Source: Chara braunii
Lineage: Eukaryota > Streptophyta > Charophyceae > Charales > Characeae
Assembly: GCA_003427395.1 (NCBI GenBank)
Contig: BFEA01000126.1
Span: 426,755-457,165 of the forward strand
DNA: 30,411 bases
Direction of reading: 5' to 3'
A model generated the notes under the pieces. It saw only the letters and a program-made list of their open reading frames with translations, was not told the DNA's origin and searched no databases. Both the position numbers and the translations under genes were made by a program. Shown piece by piece: positions 21,439 to 30,344 of the stretch (its first letter is position 1; every line of letters begins with the position of its first letter).

Positions 21439-22010
21439 AAGTTTCGCCCTTATCGTTCGGCTGCGGAGTCCGTCTATAAACAGATCTCTCCCTACTTGTT
21501 CGCCCTGCTCAGTCTTCACAACATTCGGTGGAACCGTTTCCGATATTCTGCAATGGACTCGAGAGGTTTTTGAACTCCGTCCTTGATCATGTAGAGTGTT
21601 TGTTCTGGATGGACGTAATCGGATCGATTCAAAAAATATCGCTCGAAGGTCGAGAGATCCACCCATACATAGGTACTAAACCAATGATGAGCATCCCCTC
21701 CTAGTCGGACGGGAATATTCACCTCAGCTTCGTTATCATCATATTGTTGTGCCCGGAGCGTGGCCAACCATGCTCCTGCGAGATGATGTGCAGGGTCGAA
21801 CAGATAGAGATCAGGTGGCGTCATGGGAGCCCGCGCTCGTGGGGCGGGTTGATTAGGATTTTGTTGTTGATTCTGTTGTGGATTCGAATTCTGTGGATTA
21901 GCGTTTATGTTGGCTACCCGTCGATTGGCCGATCTACTTCTAGTGATGACGGGGTCGCGTCGATGCGCGTTCCGGGGTCGAGGTCGCCCTCGGTTAGCCA
22001 GATCACTCAA
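21439..22010 (-). pseudogene. Gypsy gag N-terminal half (capsid-like), frameshifted
   Basis: The frame from 22010 starts with TTG where an ATG is expected, 40 nt after the primer binding site. It has an Arg-rich lead, an Asn/Gln-rich stretch (PQNSNPQQNQQQNPNQPAP), then a retrotransposon-gag core: HHWFSTYVWVDLSTFERYF, followed by PLESIAEYRKRFHRM. It stops at 21516, while the expected continuation (KTEQGEQVGRDLFIDGLRS) lies in another frame from about 21530 to the TGA at 21436. A single indel near 21530 explains the break. Gag forms the particle shell. Confidence 0.85.
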
Positions 22011-22050
22011 TTATCACGCCGTTAATCCTTACAACCCGGCCACGTGTCAG

Positions 22051-22062
22051 GCTCCGATACCA
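22051..22062 (-). promoter_or_regulatory. Probable primer binding site for reverse transcription
   Basis: On the minus strand this reads TGGTATCGGAGC, 40 nt before gag. It starts with the TGG expected to pair with a tRNA CCA end and differs by one base from the TGGTATCAGAGC typical of initiator-Met-tRNA-primed plant elements. A 5' LTR should end within a few bases above 22062, though the adjacent GTGAGGT does not end in CA. Confidence 0.65.
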
Positions 22063-24552
22063 ACCTCACGCCCAGCGCGACTTCCTGATCGGAGTAGAAC
22101 GTGGGCCAGGAAGTGCGAAAAGGGGTGTGCCAAGGATTTTTGGGAAAGTGGGGGGTGGAGTCCCAGGTCAGAACTGAGATCTCCTGTGGCAGAATTGTTC
22201 GGGGGCACGGGTGCAATTTGGCAGGGAGGGCGGATCATTTCGGGTCATAAGGCAGATGACATGCGCGGGTCATTTATAGTCGTGCGATCAATCAGTGTTG
22301 AGGGCGGCGGTTCATCGGAAGGTCCCTTCAGGGTGGGTGTGATTCCGATGAGTCGGGTCGTCGGGTGTCGCCACGTGGCGCCGGTCACCGTACATTCTGG
22401 TTGGGCCCTCGCGGTCCCGAGGTTCTCTGGTTGCCGCGTTGTCGGCAATTTCCACAAGGCGTGTTGGGCCAGTAGGGGGCTATGGCTTTCCACGGGATGA
22501 CCCTGAGTTGGTAATACGGGAGAAGAAGATGGAAGGGAGGGAAGTTAGTGGAAATAACGACAAAACCAGGGGAGATAAAGTAGTGGGTGTGGTCTGAAGT
22601 GGAAAAATCAGAGCACCGGGGGTCGCTGGTGGTAGGGCATTGAAACTCCCTAGGACACAACCGATTTTCAGTTAGATAGGGAAATCTCTGTCGAAGGCTT
22701 TCTTCTATCCACAGGGTGAAGTAATCCGGGTCGTACAACAATGACTTTGAGCTCTCGTTGCGTGTCATTATGTCATTGCAGAGCTATGAGATGCCTACGG
22801 GTGGGTCTGTACCTATGGCGATCACCGCGTGTGAGCGCATGCGAGCCGCGCGAGTCAAGTCACGCTTACACAGGTTCACACGGGATGATCGCTCCGTCGC
22901 AGACCCCGGATGGCCGTATCCGCTCAAGTGGTATTCCTACAATCAATGGTCCTTTCTGGAGTTGACGAATCGACGTACGGGAATACGTATACATGCGCAA
23001 GTCGAATTGTGCGTATACGTGTCCTCGAGCGGCGTTTGCGGGTCAACAGACATTCGATCACCTAATCACTCCGTAACTTTCGAGCATGCAAGATGCAACA
23101 ACCATAACAGCTCAATCAAAAGACAAGCAAAGAATGGAAACAACATTGACGACTATACATAATTTATACCCTTCGTACGAGTACATCAGAAGGAGGGACA
23201 AAAGCAAGGATCGGCATAAGAATCAGCAAACAGACATGATATCCATTCATCAACATCTACACACAACATATCTGAGAAGAAAATCGCAAAGACAAGTGTG
23301 AGCCAAAACCCAAGTCCAGATTAGTAAAAACAGAACGGGCAAATCACCCGGAGCCCAAATCAAAATTTATATATACGAGACAGGAGGAAGAAAAGATAAA
23401 AGAAATAACAAATCCGCGTCCGTCAACCTCAGCTCCCTCTTCCTTTCTCTCTCTCTCTCTGCGATGAGGACAGTCCGTCGTCGCGCACCAACCCACGAAG
23501 CCGTCACCCCGCTTAGTCCTCCCGCACCCGTCAGGTTCGCCCGCGCCCACAGTCCGTCGTGGCCCGCGTCAACCCCGCGCGTTTGGCACCAGCTCGTCGG
23601 GTCGCCCGACTCCTGCTCTACTCACCTCTTACTTCGCTCGTGTGCCGTCCCTCTCTCATCGGGCAACCCCGAGCTTCCAACAGCTGGTTAAGAGAGCTAA
23701 CTAATCGCGCAGCCGGAATTTATAGTGTGCATGCATGCGTGAAGGACACGGAATTACAAGGACTTAGAAGGAAGATTAGAGAAGGAACGCCTACGTTCTG
23801 CATGGCCCAATCGCGGTGTGGGCGACGTGGCCACTCTCCACGCATCGATCCGATCATGCAGGGCATGGCTACCAAGACTCAGCGAAAGGAAAGAGAAGAA
23901 GGGCGGGAAAGGCGAAGCACAAGAAGAAAAGATACAGTTACAATGGCGCCCGCCCAAAATTACAGTTACACACACGATTAAAGGCGCCGGCTGATCAGAA
24001 TTCCGTTGCAGCCGCATAAAGAAGTGTGTAAGCAGAAAGGCGCTGTGCGGCAAAAGGAAAAATCCTAATTACAAAATTCCTAAATTCCAATCTAATGCAA
24101 AACGGAAAAAGCACAAACCCCGAAAGAAAAGTCCAAAATTCCGAGAGCCATCAGGGTTCGGCAAGATCTGAAAAAGAACTCAAAAAGAAAGTTTAAAATT
24201 GAAGCAAAATCCCCGCGCGATGTCCGCACCCAAAAACCGAAACAAAAGAAGTGACGTCAACATTTATTATTCGTGCGCACGACGGCGCGCCAGTCATCCA
24301 ACCGACCAATCAATCACTCGATTGTCCCGGGACTCACCCGGCCCTGAACCCAACCTTTCGAAAAGAGACGACGAAAAAGACGAAGAAACGAGGGCACTGA
24401 TGCAATTTCCCACCGATCCCGATCCCCCGCAATTGGCCCAACCTTCCCAGCTTAGGACCCCTCATCGCAATCGCGCAGGAAATCGCGCGGTGCGGAAATC
24501 GGTTCGTCACATCGCTGCGCTGATTGGCGCAGTAGCATGCTGTTTAGTTAAA
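22063..24552. other. Presumed 5' LTR region, then unassigned DNA
   Basis: By position the first few hundred bases should be the gypsy 5' LTR, but no second copy is in the window to define its ends. The rest holds short frames on both strands with no recognised domain. There is an imperfect hairpin at about 22983-23022 (ACGTATAC near one side, GTATACGT on the other), and a purine-rich stretch at 23870-24200. I can defend no gene here. Confidence 0.4.
23447..23460. repeat. (CT)n microsatellite
   Basis: This is a short uninterrupted CT run of about seven units at the end of a pyrimidine-rich tract. Confidence 0.85.
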
Positions 24553-24644
<92 letters not shown>

Positions 24645-24652
24645 GCGCGCGT
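24553..24652. repeat. Compound (AT)(AC)42(GC) alternating tract
   Basis: One hundred consecutive bases alternate strictly purine-pyrimidine: a few AT steps, about 42 AC units (24559-24642), then about five GC steps. CA/TG and especially CG repeats favour left-handed Z-DNA under negative supercoiling. It is also a hypervariable microsatellite. Open frames running through it on both strands are repeat artefacts. Confidence 0.95.
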
Positions 24653-24750
24653 TTTATCTCAGCACCAAGGAATTCTCCAATCCCGTCTCCTGTCTTGCCG
24701 GCTACAAGCTTTTTCCACATTGTTGTCTTCGCCCTCCTGTTCACTACCTT

Positions 24751-25366
24751 TCATGTAGCCAGAATCTTTGAACCCCCCTCCCCTGTCTTCACTTTTCTTC
24801 TTATCCCACTAGACTCTACTGCCCAGATCGGCGTTATGGTCTTCCTTTCTTTATCCCTCGTCTTCTGATTCCAATGATTCATATCACCATTATCCCCATC
24901 CTCATTCTCATCATCATCATCATCACAATCACCATTTTGAGGTGATTCCAACGATGCCAACGATTCATTATCACCATCATTATCGCCATCCCTTATCTTC
25001 AGATTCCAACGATTCATATCACCATTATCTCCATCCTCATCCTCCTCCTCATCATCATCATCCATTTTGAGGTGATTCCAACGATTTATTATCACCATCA
25101 TTATCGCCGTCCCCTGTCTTCAGATTCCAACGAGTCATATCACCATTATCGTCCTCCTCATCCTCATCATTGACATCATCATTATTATCATCATCCGCGT
25201 CATTATCACCCCCTGAACTGTGAATGTCATTCCGTCTAATCCTCAGATCAACGTCGGTGGCTCTCAGTACCTCGCCAACACCATTTTGAGGCCGATGGCA
25301 CTCACCTATCACACAAACCCATCTCAGTTCATACCCACAGTTCAAGCATGGCATGTTTAACTCCAT
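24751..25366 (-). pseudogene. Acidic minisatellite-encoded reading frame (frameshifted)
   Basis: Two overlapping minus frames (25366-25058 and 25101-24751) encode the same kind of protein and would join after one small frame change. The start reads PCLNCGYELRWVCVIGECH, four Cys in two pairs that could bind a metal. It is followed by repeats alternating an Asp/Glu tract with DMNRWNLK and SLESPQNG. The repeats come from a DNA minisatellite of about 120-135 bp. This may be a real acidic low-complexity protein exon broken by repeat slippage, or a chance frame over a GAT-rich repeat. I do not recognise the family. Confidence 0.3.
24867..25210. repeat. Minisatellite of about 120-135 bp, about 2.5 copies
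   Basis: The block GATTCCAAYGATTCATATC recurs at 24867, 25002 and 25123 (the last with GAGTC), each followed by CACCATTATC and a (TCA)n/(TCC)n tract of variable length. Differences in the trinucleotide tract account for the unequal periods of 135 and 121 bp. Confidence 0.85.
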
Positions 25367-26660
25367 AGGAAGCGTGGCGTTGTTTCTTCAAAGTAACCTT
25401 AATCTGACAGAGCTTCCTCGTTGTCACTGACTCTGACATTCCTTCTTGTCCCTCACTAACTTCTTACTTCCCCCAAGTTCTTGCCACCACCAGCACTTCC
25501 TTTTCCAACGCTCCCCACCAGCCGACCACTTGCTCACTCTCGCTGACTCTCACGTTCGAGTCAAGATATCGCCGTTCAAGATCTTGTCCAGGAGGGCTGT
25601 AGGCAGCCTAAGGAGCAGGCTTTAATATCTAGGTGGTCCGTTTCAAATGCTTTCCAGGTTGACAACGTCCAGCCCAAATGAGCCCTATTGCGACAGCTGG
25701 TATCTTCTACATCCAATGGCCAGACGACTGTGCAGGTCGGTGAAAGTCAAAAAGGGATGAGAGTTGGTACGAAGCTCTGCGCAATTGGCCCCAGACTGCT
25801 TGCATTTGAGATAGGCTGGCAACCAAGCGAGAAGGGGAAAGCTGGAGGCGGCGCCGTAGCGCTCTGTTCCAGTGACGCGCCCAAGTTAGGGTTTCGTTCT
25901 TACGTACGTGGAGTTTGCTCACCATATCCCGGGATGCTCAGCACAAGGGAGGTGAGTCACGCAGCTGTCGAGTTCCATGGTGAACTCGAGCAAAAGTGAC
26001 ACGAACTTGTCCCTAGTATGAGGCGAGGAGGAGTGGTGTACGTATGGGCAGTGGAGCTTTTGTTTCTCTCGACCATCTCAAACCATCTGAACCTAAGATC
26101 GCTGTACAGACAGCGAGCTTCCTATGGAACCTTTGCTTTCCCATTCGTCAGTGCATAGGAGTCTATTCTTCACGAAGCGAAGCTCTTTTCTGCTCTTGAG
26201 TCGGTACTGCAGAGTATCTTTGAAGCCTGGGAGCCGAAGCAGGACAGGAGGAAGTTAGTACAGGAACATATATTGCTTCTAGCGAACTCAGCAAAGGCTG
26301 GAGGCAGGGCCACGTGGAGCAAGGAGAACAACTGCTCTTCCTCCTGTAGGCAAGTAAGCCGTCTATACACATGTGGACAATCTTGGAGGCATTTCAGAAG
26401 TCGCCCGGTGGTGCACAGACCGTTCGGGATTCTAGTTCACCCTTGGCGGGCACCACTGGTAATGACGAAAGAACAGCCAGCAAACAAACAGCAAGTGGTC
26501 GAACAGCGAGTGACCGAAGTTAGTAATTGGTAAGCGCCATCAGGATCTAGCAGCAGTTTTTTGAATCCGTTGGTGTACCAGTTTTCCCCTAGCCTTCTAT
26601 GTCTCAGCCTAACCCCTGCTAAAGAACGGAATGGAAGGGCCCCTGACAAGATCAGCCAGG
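25367..26660. other. Interval without a recognisable gene
   Basis: The longest plus frame, 103 codons at 25688-25999, and minus frames of about 70 codons near 26.2 kb show no motif I recognise. The pyrimidine-rich 25440-25560 stretch holds no secure splice structure. No RNA gene is evident. Confidence 0.45.
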
Positions 26661-26679
26661 GGGGGCCAAGCCAAGTATT

Positions 26680-26809
26680 GCAGCCGGTGACCCCGACGTG
26701 CGCCCAGGGGGCTGTGGGGAATTGGACGCATGGCAGGGAAGTCGGTCCACGACCTGCTGACTGCCACTCATGTGCTCTACCAACTCAGGCTTTTTTTTTT
26801 TTTTTTTTT
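26680..26809 (-). mobile_element. tRNA-derived SINE-like sequence with adjoining poly(A)
   Basis: On the minus strand a 19-nt poly(A) (26809-26791) is followed at once by GCCTGAGTTGGTAGAGC (26790-26774), a good Pol III A box within a tRNA D-arm. Downstream is the degenerate B-box-like GGACCGACTTCCC (26748-26736). The poly(A) at the 5' side is unusual and may belong to another retroposon inserted immediately upstream. It does not fold as a complete tRNA. Confidence 0.5.
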
Positions 26810-26954
26810 AATTCCTCCAATCTATTCGTGGGGAGCATCACGTGCTGGGAACCGGGCCCAGCGTCCCTTAAAAAGGAATACATTGATGATTGACAATTGA
26901 TGAAAATTTGGGATGATTGAGGATTATTTAGGATGATTTAGGATGTCAGAGTGG

Positions 26955-27050
26955 GTGATTGAGGTCTACCAACTGAGGCTGCTGGCCCTATGGTTTGAGT
27001 TTCAGGAGCCTTCTATGTTTCAGGAGGCCTTTTTTTTTTTTTTTTTTTTT
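26955..27050 (-). mobile_element. Second poly(A)-adjoined tRNA-like fragment
   Basis: On the minus strand a 21-nt poly(A) (27050-27030) precedes CATAGAAGGCT and then CAGCCTCAGTTGGTAGACC, again an A-box-like D-arm. CATAGAAGGCT also occurs on the minus strand near 26602-26592, downstream of the SINE-like sequence at 26.7 kb. The two therefore probably come from related SINE copies. No B box is visible. Confidence 0.35.
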
Positions 27051-27106
27051 CTTGTTTTTGGAAAAACTAAGCTATACTCTTCTCTCAAATTTACTCCCCT
27101 TATCCC

Positions 27107-27240
27107 GCGGCCTAGCTCAGCTGGTTAGGCATGCAAGTGGCACTCAGGAGGTTGTGGGTTCAAACCCCATACCACCCTGCGGCAAACTTAGTGACAACCA
27201 GAGGTGATAGTCTGTGTGATACCTCTGATCGGTATTAGTA
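27107..27240 (+). mobile_element. tRNA-derived SINE candidate
   Basis: The tRNA-like head has an A box TAGCTCAGCTGG (27113-27124) and a B box GGTTCAAACCC (27157-27167) with a proper 5-bp T-stem and 7-nt loop. The acceptor stem does not pair, so it is not a functional tRNA. It continues into a tRNA-unrelated tail with AGAGGT/ACCTCT hairpin arms. On the opposite strand it spells the well-known SINE-derived peptide GMGFEPTTS. I could not fix its 3' end or a target-site duplication. Confidence 0.6.
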
Positions 27241-27249
27241 GGGTCCTTG

Positions 27250-28008
27250 GCGAACACGGGGGTGAGTGCGAGCATGAGTCGTTTGCGTGTGGTGTGCGGG
27301 AGAGTGTTGGCCTTTAAGTTAGACACTGCTGTTATTCGGTTGGGGGTGGCGGAAGATGAAGAGGGGGCGGCTGCTTCTGGCAAAATGCTCGGTCCTTGCG
27401 TTAGCCGGACCCCCACCGGCGGTCCCGCCCCATCCTTGACCACCACGGTCGGGGCCAGGGGCAACATGCATCCAGGCCCTGTGATGGCGGGAGGGCGACA
27501 ACAACAAAGCTATGTTCGCAGGAGGCCCCTGTATAAGCCTTAGGAGTAGTGGTAGGTAGGTCGTGAAGGTCAATTGAAAGAATTCGAAAGATGATACGAC
27601 GAGGGACGAGGCTCGTTCTACTACGCTTCCACCAGGGCTGGGTAACTAGCCCTGGTGCCTGTCACTACTGTGCAGTCCAAGTTGCCCTCGATACTGGTAG
27701 GGTAATGGTCGTGAGTGCTGGTCACACTGAGGTAGGATAATTACCGTAGGAATAGGGGGTGCGCTAGGAGTATTGAGGCAAGGATGGGATAGGACGTAGC
27801 CTCGTCTCTTCAGGGCAACCATGCCTGACCGCTTCCGGCGATCAATGTGAGCCTAGTAACTGGCCTCAACAACACCCTGGACTACACAAAATAAAAATAA
27901 AAAAAAGATTTGAAAGAAGAATATAACGTAGTTTTTCAAAGAAAAGAAAAAATTAAAAAAAATTGCTACCCTCAAATTTACCACCTACCTACCACTACTC
28001 CTACCGCC
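27250..28008. other. Interval without a recognisable gene
   Basis: Short overlapping frames of about 100 codons at 27247-27573 on both strands show no domain. From 27880 the DNA is A-rich, with AAAT runs. I see nothing else I can support. Confidence 0.45.
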
Positions 28009-28365
28009 GGGGCCAAGTCCCACATGCACCGTTGAACTAGCTCAACGCAACGGTGTGACACGGTTTTTGAGACTTAAAATCTCAAAACAAAGGCAAAAAA
28101 AAAAAAAAAAAAATGCTGAAAGTTTTTTTCCCCTACTTCCCAAAAAACAATGAATAACCAAATGCTACTGCAATCTTTGTCCGTATTTTCTCAGAATTAA
28201 AATGGAAAATACAACAATCCTCAGTGAAAGGCTCCGTATAATACGCAAACGTCAGAGACAGGGACTCACTACAACATGAAATGAATGTAGACGGTACTCC
28301 TGGCTTGGTGCCTTCGCAGAAACGAGTTTGGGGCTGCACAGCCAAACACTGCATGAACACTCTGT

Positions 28366-28423
28366 CAGAGTGTCCTCCGGCAGAATGCCAGAGTGTCCTC
28401 CCACTGCTGTCAGAGTGTCCTCC
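28366..28423. repeat. Three copies of CAGAGTGTCCTCC
   Basis: Exact 13-bp copies start at 28366, 28389 and 28411, a period of 22-23 bp, inside the TIR element. Confidence 0.9.
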
Positions 28424-28452
28424 CACAGAAGGTCATGATGGCACAAGCCCCA

Positions 28453-28492
28453 TTGAACTCATACCCCACTCCAAGTGGGGTATGTAGTTCAA
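28453..28492. other. Strong hairpin with 18-bp stem
   Basis: TTGAACTCATACCCCACT is followed by the 3-nt loop CCA and AGTGGGGTATGTAGTTCAA. The arms pair fully apart from one bulged T. It sits inside the TIR element. I find no T-run downstream to suggest a terminator, and it may be a miniature inverted repeat in its own right. Confidence 0.75.
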
Positions 28493-28876
28493 CCGAAAAT
28501 GGGCAGGGTAGGGGGCTTTGTCTTCGGGCGGAAGGATTTTTCAGCAGCTTTCTTGAACCAAAAAACAAAAACGAAAGTCTTTGTATTTTATACACCTAGG
28601 AACAACCGCTGGATGTGCAGCTCCCGATGCATCTCAGACGTCGCGTGGGGTCACACACGTTGAGCTAGTTCAACGTTGAACTGGCTCAACGGTGTATATG
28701 GGACTTAGCCCCCTGCAGGCCTATACAGGCGACCCCGCAAGCATAGCTAACCCTCACCACGTCGAACGTTCTCGGTTTTTCTTTTGTCTTCCGTCTTTCC
28801 TTGGCTTGAATCTAATCTGGCGCCAAGTCTTTTCTTTTTCTATTTTTTTCGAAAATGGCGCCAAGGTCCACTAGCT

Positions 28877-29081
28877 GTGTCGAGTTTCTTTTTCACCCCA
28901 AGAGCCTAGCTCAGTGGGTACACCCATGAACTGTTGAAATACAGACCTGTGTTCGAATCCAGACGATGGAACTTGACAAGTGAAACCAACTACTAATGAA
29001 TGGCTTGGGGCTGGTCAGCTCAATGATAATATGTCAAGGCTGTCGCCCTTTTTCTCTTTTTTTTATGCAGTGTCGAGTTTC
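28877..29081 (+). mobile_element. tRNA-derived SINE with 12-bp target-site duplication
   Basis: GTGTCGAGTTTC occurs at 28877-28888 and again at 29070-29081. Between them lies a sequence of about 180 bp with A box TAGCTCAGTGGG (28907-28918), B box TGTTCGAATCC (28950-28960), a tRNA-unrelated body, and a T-rich 3' end (29048-29064). The A-to-B spacing is normal for a Pol III internal promoter. Exact flanking duplication plus tRNA head is the signature of a SINE moved by LINE machinery. Confidence 0.85.
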
Positions 29082-29278
29082 CGCAAAGGCTGAGGGCGGT
29101 TGAGAAAACTCATCGCGATTTTCTGCACATGTCCACAAACAAGTCCAGATTCAGGGGTTGAGTAAACTCAAGGCTGCTGGTGGGACTTAGCCCCTGTTCG
29201 TGGGATCCCGTAGCGGTAGATCCAGAAATGCACAGCACTCGCGGCGATCTTCCGCACTCTCCAACACGTGCAGATTCA

Positions 29279-29401
29279 GGGCCTCGCCGCACCACTCTCG
29301 AAATGTGCAAAATGAGAATGAACTTCCTGCTACATCATGGCCAGATGCGATCACCACGTTTTTGTCTTTATGCACATTTCGAGAATGGTGTGGCGAAGCC
29401 C
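29279..29401. mobile_element. Fold-back MITE copy 1 (123 bp), 3-bp TSD
   Basis: The ends are imperfect inverted repeats of about 35-40 bp: GGGCCTCGCCGCACCACTCT at the left, and GGGCTTCGCCACACCATTCT as the reverse complement of the right. Both continue with CGAAATGTGCA. It is flanked by TCA at 29276-29278 and 29402-29404. GGG-starting TIRs with 3-bp duplications resemble PIF/Harbinger MITEs, although that family favours TWA targets. It has no coding capacity. Confidence 0.8.
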
Positions 29402-29467
29402 TCACACCTTCGAAAGTGGTGCGGCGAATCCTCACACCTTGAGCCCTCACACCTGGAAGCTCACTTC

Positions 29468-29589
29468 GGGCATCGCCACACCCGCCTCGAAATGTGCAAA
29501 ATGACAATGAACATCCCTGTAGAACATGGCCAGATGCACCCGCCACATTTTTGTACTTTTCCCATTTCGAGAGTGGTGTGGCGAGGCCC
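29468..29589. mobile_element. Fold-back MITE copy 2 (122 bp), 3-bp TSD
   Basis: This is a sister of the copy at 29279-29401, with the same ends (GGGCATCGCCACACCCG and, reverse-complemented, GGGCCTCGCCACACCACTCT) and the same central GAACATGGCCAGATGC-like core. It is flanked by TTC at 29465-29467 and 29590-29592. The 66 bp between the copies includes a partial end of the same family (29409-29430). Confidence 0.8.
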
Positions 29590-29677
29590 TTCGACGGAGA
29601 TGCCGTCACTAAGCAACGATGTGGGATCGAAGCTTCGACGTAGATGACCTCACAAGGCGATGGTGTGGGACCGAAGC
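29590..29677. repeat. 44-bp tandem duplication
   Basis: TTCGACGGAGATG...GGGATCGAAGC (from 29590) is followed by TTCGACGTAGATG...GGGACCGAAGC (from 29634), which differs at several positions. It lies directly after MITE copy 2. Confidence 0.8.
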
Positions 29678-29679
29678 TG

Positions 29680-29873
29680 AAGGCCTTTCAGTTACCTTTT
29701 TTTTTTTTTTTTTTGGACCATTTCTCGATTTATGAGTGTCATCCTTGCTTTTTTTGTTTTTTTGTTTTCTTGGGACATCCGGTTATTGATTAAAAAATAT
29801 AATAATAATAAATTACCCTTCTCTGTATCGCTCCAATTTTAACGGATGTCCCGAAGGACAAGGCCTTTCAGTT
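29680..29873 (-). mobile_element. Poly(A)-tailed insertion with 14-bp target duplication
   Basis: AAGGCCTTTCAGTT occurs at 29680-29693 and 29860-29873. Between them are 166 bp beginning on the plus strand with ACC and 18 T (29697-29714). Read on the minus strand this is a sequence ending in poly(A) next to the target repeat, the structure of a LINE-mobilised insertion. No source gene or tRNA head is recognisable. A TIR element of 81 bp is nested inside. Confidence 0.6.
29772..29852. repeat. 81-bp TIR micro-element
   Basis: GGGACATCCGGTTA at the left and GGGACATCCGTTA as the reverse complement of the right end enclose an AT-rich core with ATAATAATAATAA. The size and GGG ends suggest a very short MITE; no target duplication is evident. 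Confidence 0.55.
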
Positions 29874-30101
29874 CAGAATGAGGGCCAGGGCCTACTCACC
29901 CCAACAGCACGTTCTTGACCGAATGTGACTCGCTCCACTGCACAAGCTTGTAAACGTCTCTGTAGCTAACTGTCGTCCCGATTCATTGGGAAAAAAAAGG
30001 CAGCTCACCGGCACTGCCGGCTGTGCTTGTCTTTCCCACGTGGTTAAGCACGGCCACACCTGGATGAATCTGGCCGCAATCACGTCCGGAGCTTAGTCCT
30101 A

Positions 30102-30143
30102 GGGCCTCGCTGCACTACTCTCCACATGCACAAAAGACAAAAT
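30102..30143. repeat. Half-copy of the fold-back MITE
   Basis: GGGCCTCGCTGCACTACTCT followed by CCACATGCACAAAAGACAAAA matches the left end of the 122-bp MITEs. No matching right end follows within the window, so it is a truncated or diverged copy. Confidence 0.6.
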
Positions 30144-30286
30144 TGGTAACCAACCAAGTGCTCAAAATGTACTATCAACCTGCTGGGGTCCAGAGTCCCC
30201 TCTTAGACAGAGCACTTTCCAGAATTCACCGTTGAAGCTCAGGAAAGGAGCTCTCAAAATTAAACCGGGTCCATCACCCCATGAGG

Positions 30287-30344
30287 TATTATCATATGAT
30301 AGGAATAGCCAGCCTTGAAGTATTATCATAGGAATAACCAGCCT
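30287..30344. repeat. Short tandem repeat near the window end
   Basis: TATTATCATATGATAGGAAT followed by AGCCAGCCTT is repeated as TATTATCATAGGAATAACCAGCCT at 30321-30344. The second copy lacks six bases of the ATCATATGAT palindrome. The rest of the tail to 30411 shows nothing I recognise. Confidence 0.75.

Larger units (their letters stand above)
17394..22062 (-). mobile_element. Degenerate Ty3/gypsy LTR retrotransposon (partial)
   Basis: In transcriptional order on the minus strand there is a primer binding site, gag with a zinc knuckle, an aspartic-protease motif, reverse transcriptase, RNase H and a PHD-like finger. Protease, RT and RNase H share one frame, which is -1 relative to the C-terminal part of gag. 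Stops and frame changes occur throughout, so no full product could be made. Between protease and RT (19472-20188) the pol frame is degraded; a 73-codon remnant at 19550-19771 is in the pol frame but has no motif I recognise. Integrase and 3' LTR do not follow; an integrase fragment in the same orientation sits 7 kb further on. The 5' LTR should lie above 22062, but I could not find its partner. Confidence 0.9.
28009..28712. mobile_element. Non-autonomous TIR element of about 0.7 kb
   Basis: The left end reads GGGGCCAAGTCCCACATGCA followed by CCGTTGAACTAGCTCAACG. The reverse complement of the right end reads GGGGCTAAGTCCCATATACA followed by CCGTTGAGCCAGTTCAACG and a further GTTGAACTAGCTCAAC. 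The terminal inverted repeats are thus about 40-50 bp and contain their own nested palindromes (28031-28046 on the left, 28659-28690 on the right). The interior has a 19-nt poly(A) at 28095-28113 and no transposase. The right tip CAGGGG would suit a hAT-type element, but I could not see an 8-bp target duplication. The 13-bp tip motif recurs alone at 29183-29195. Confidence 0.65.

Noticed and set aside
24544-24744. Val-Cys repeat frame on the minus strand
   Set aside because: It is merely the translation of the AC microsatellite.
27107-27183. Functional tRNA gene
   Set aside because: The A and B boxes and T-arm are good, but the acceptor and anticodon arms do not pair properly, and a SINE-like tail follows.
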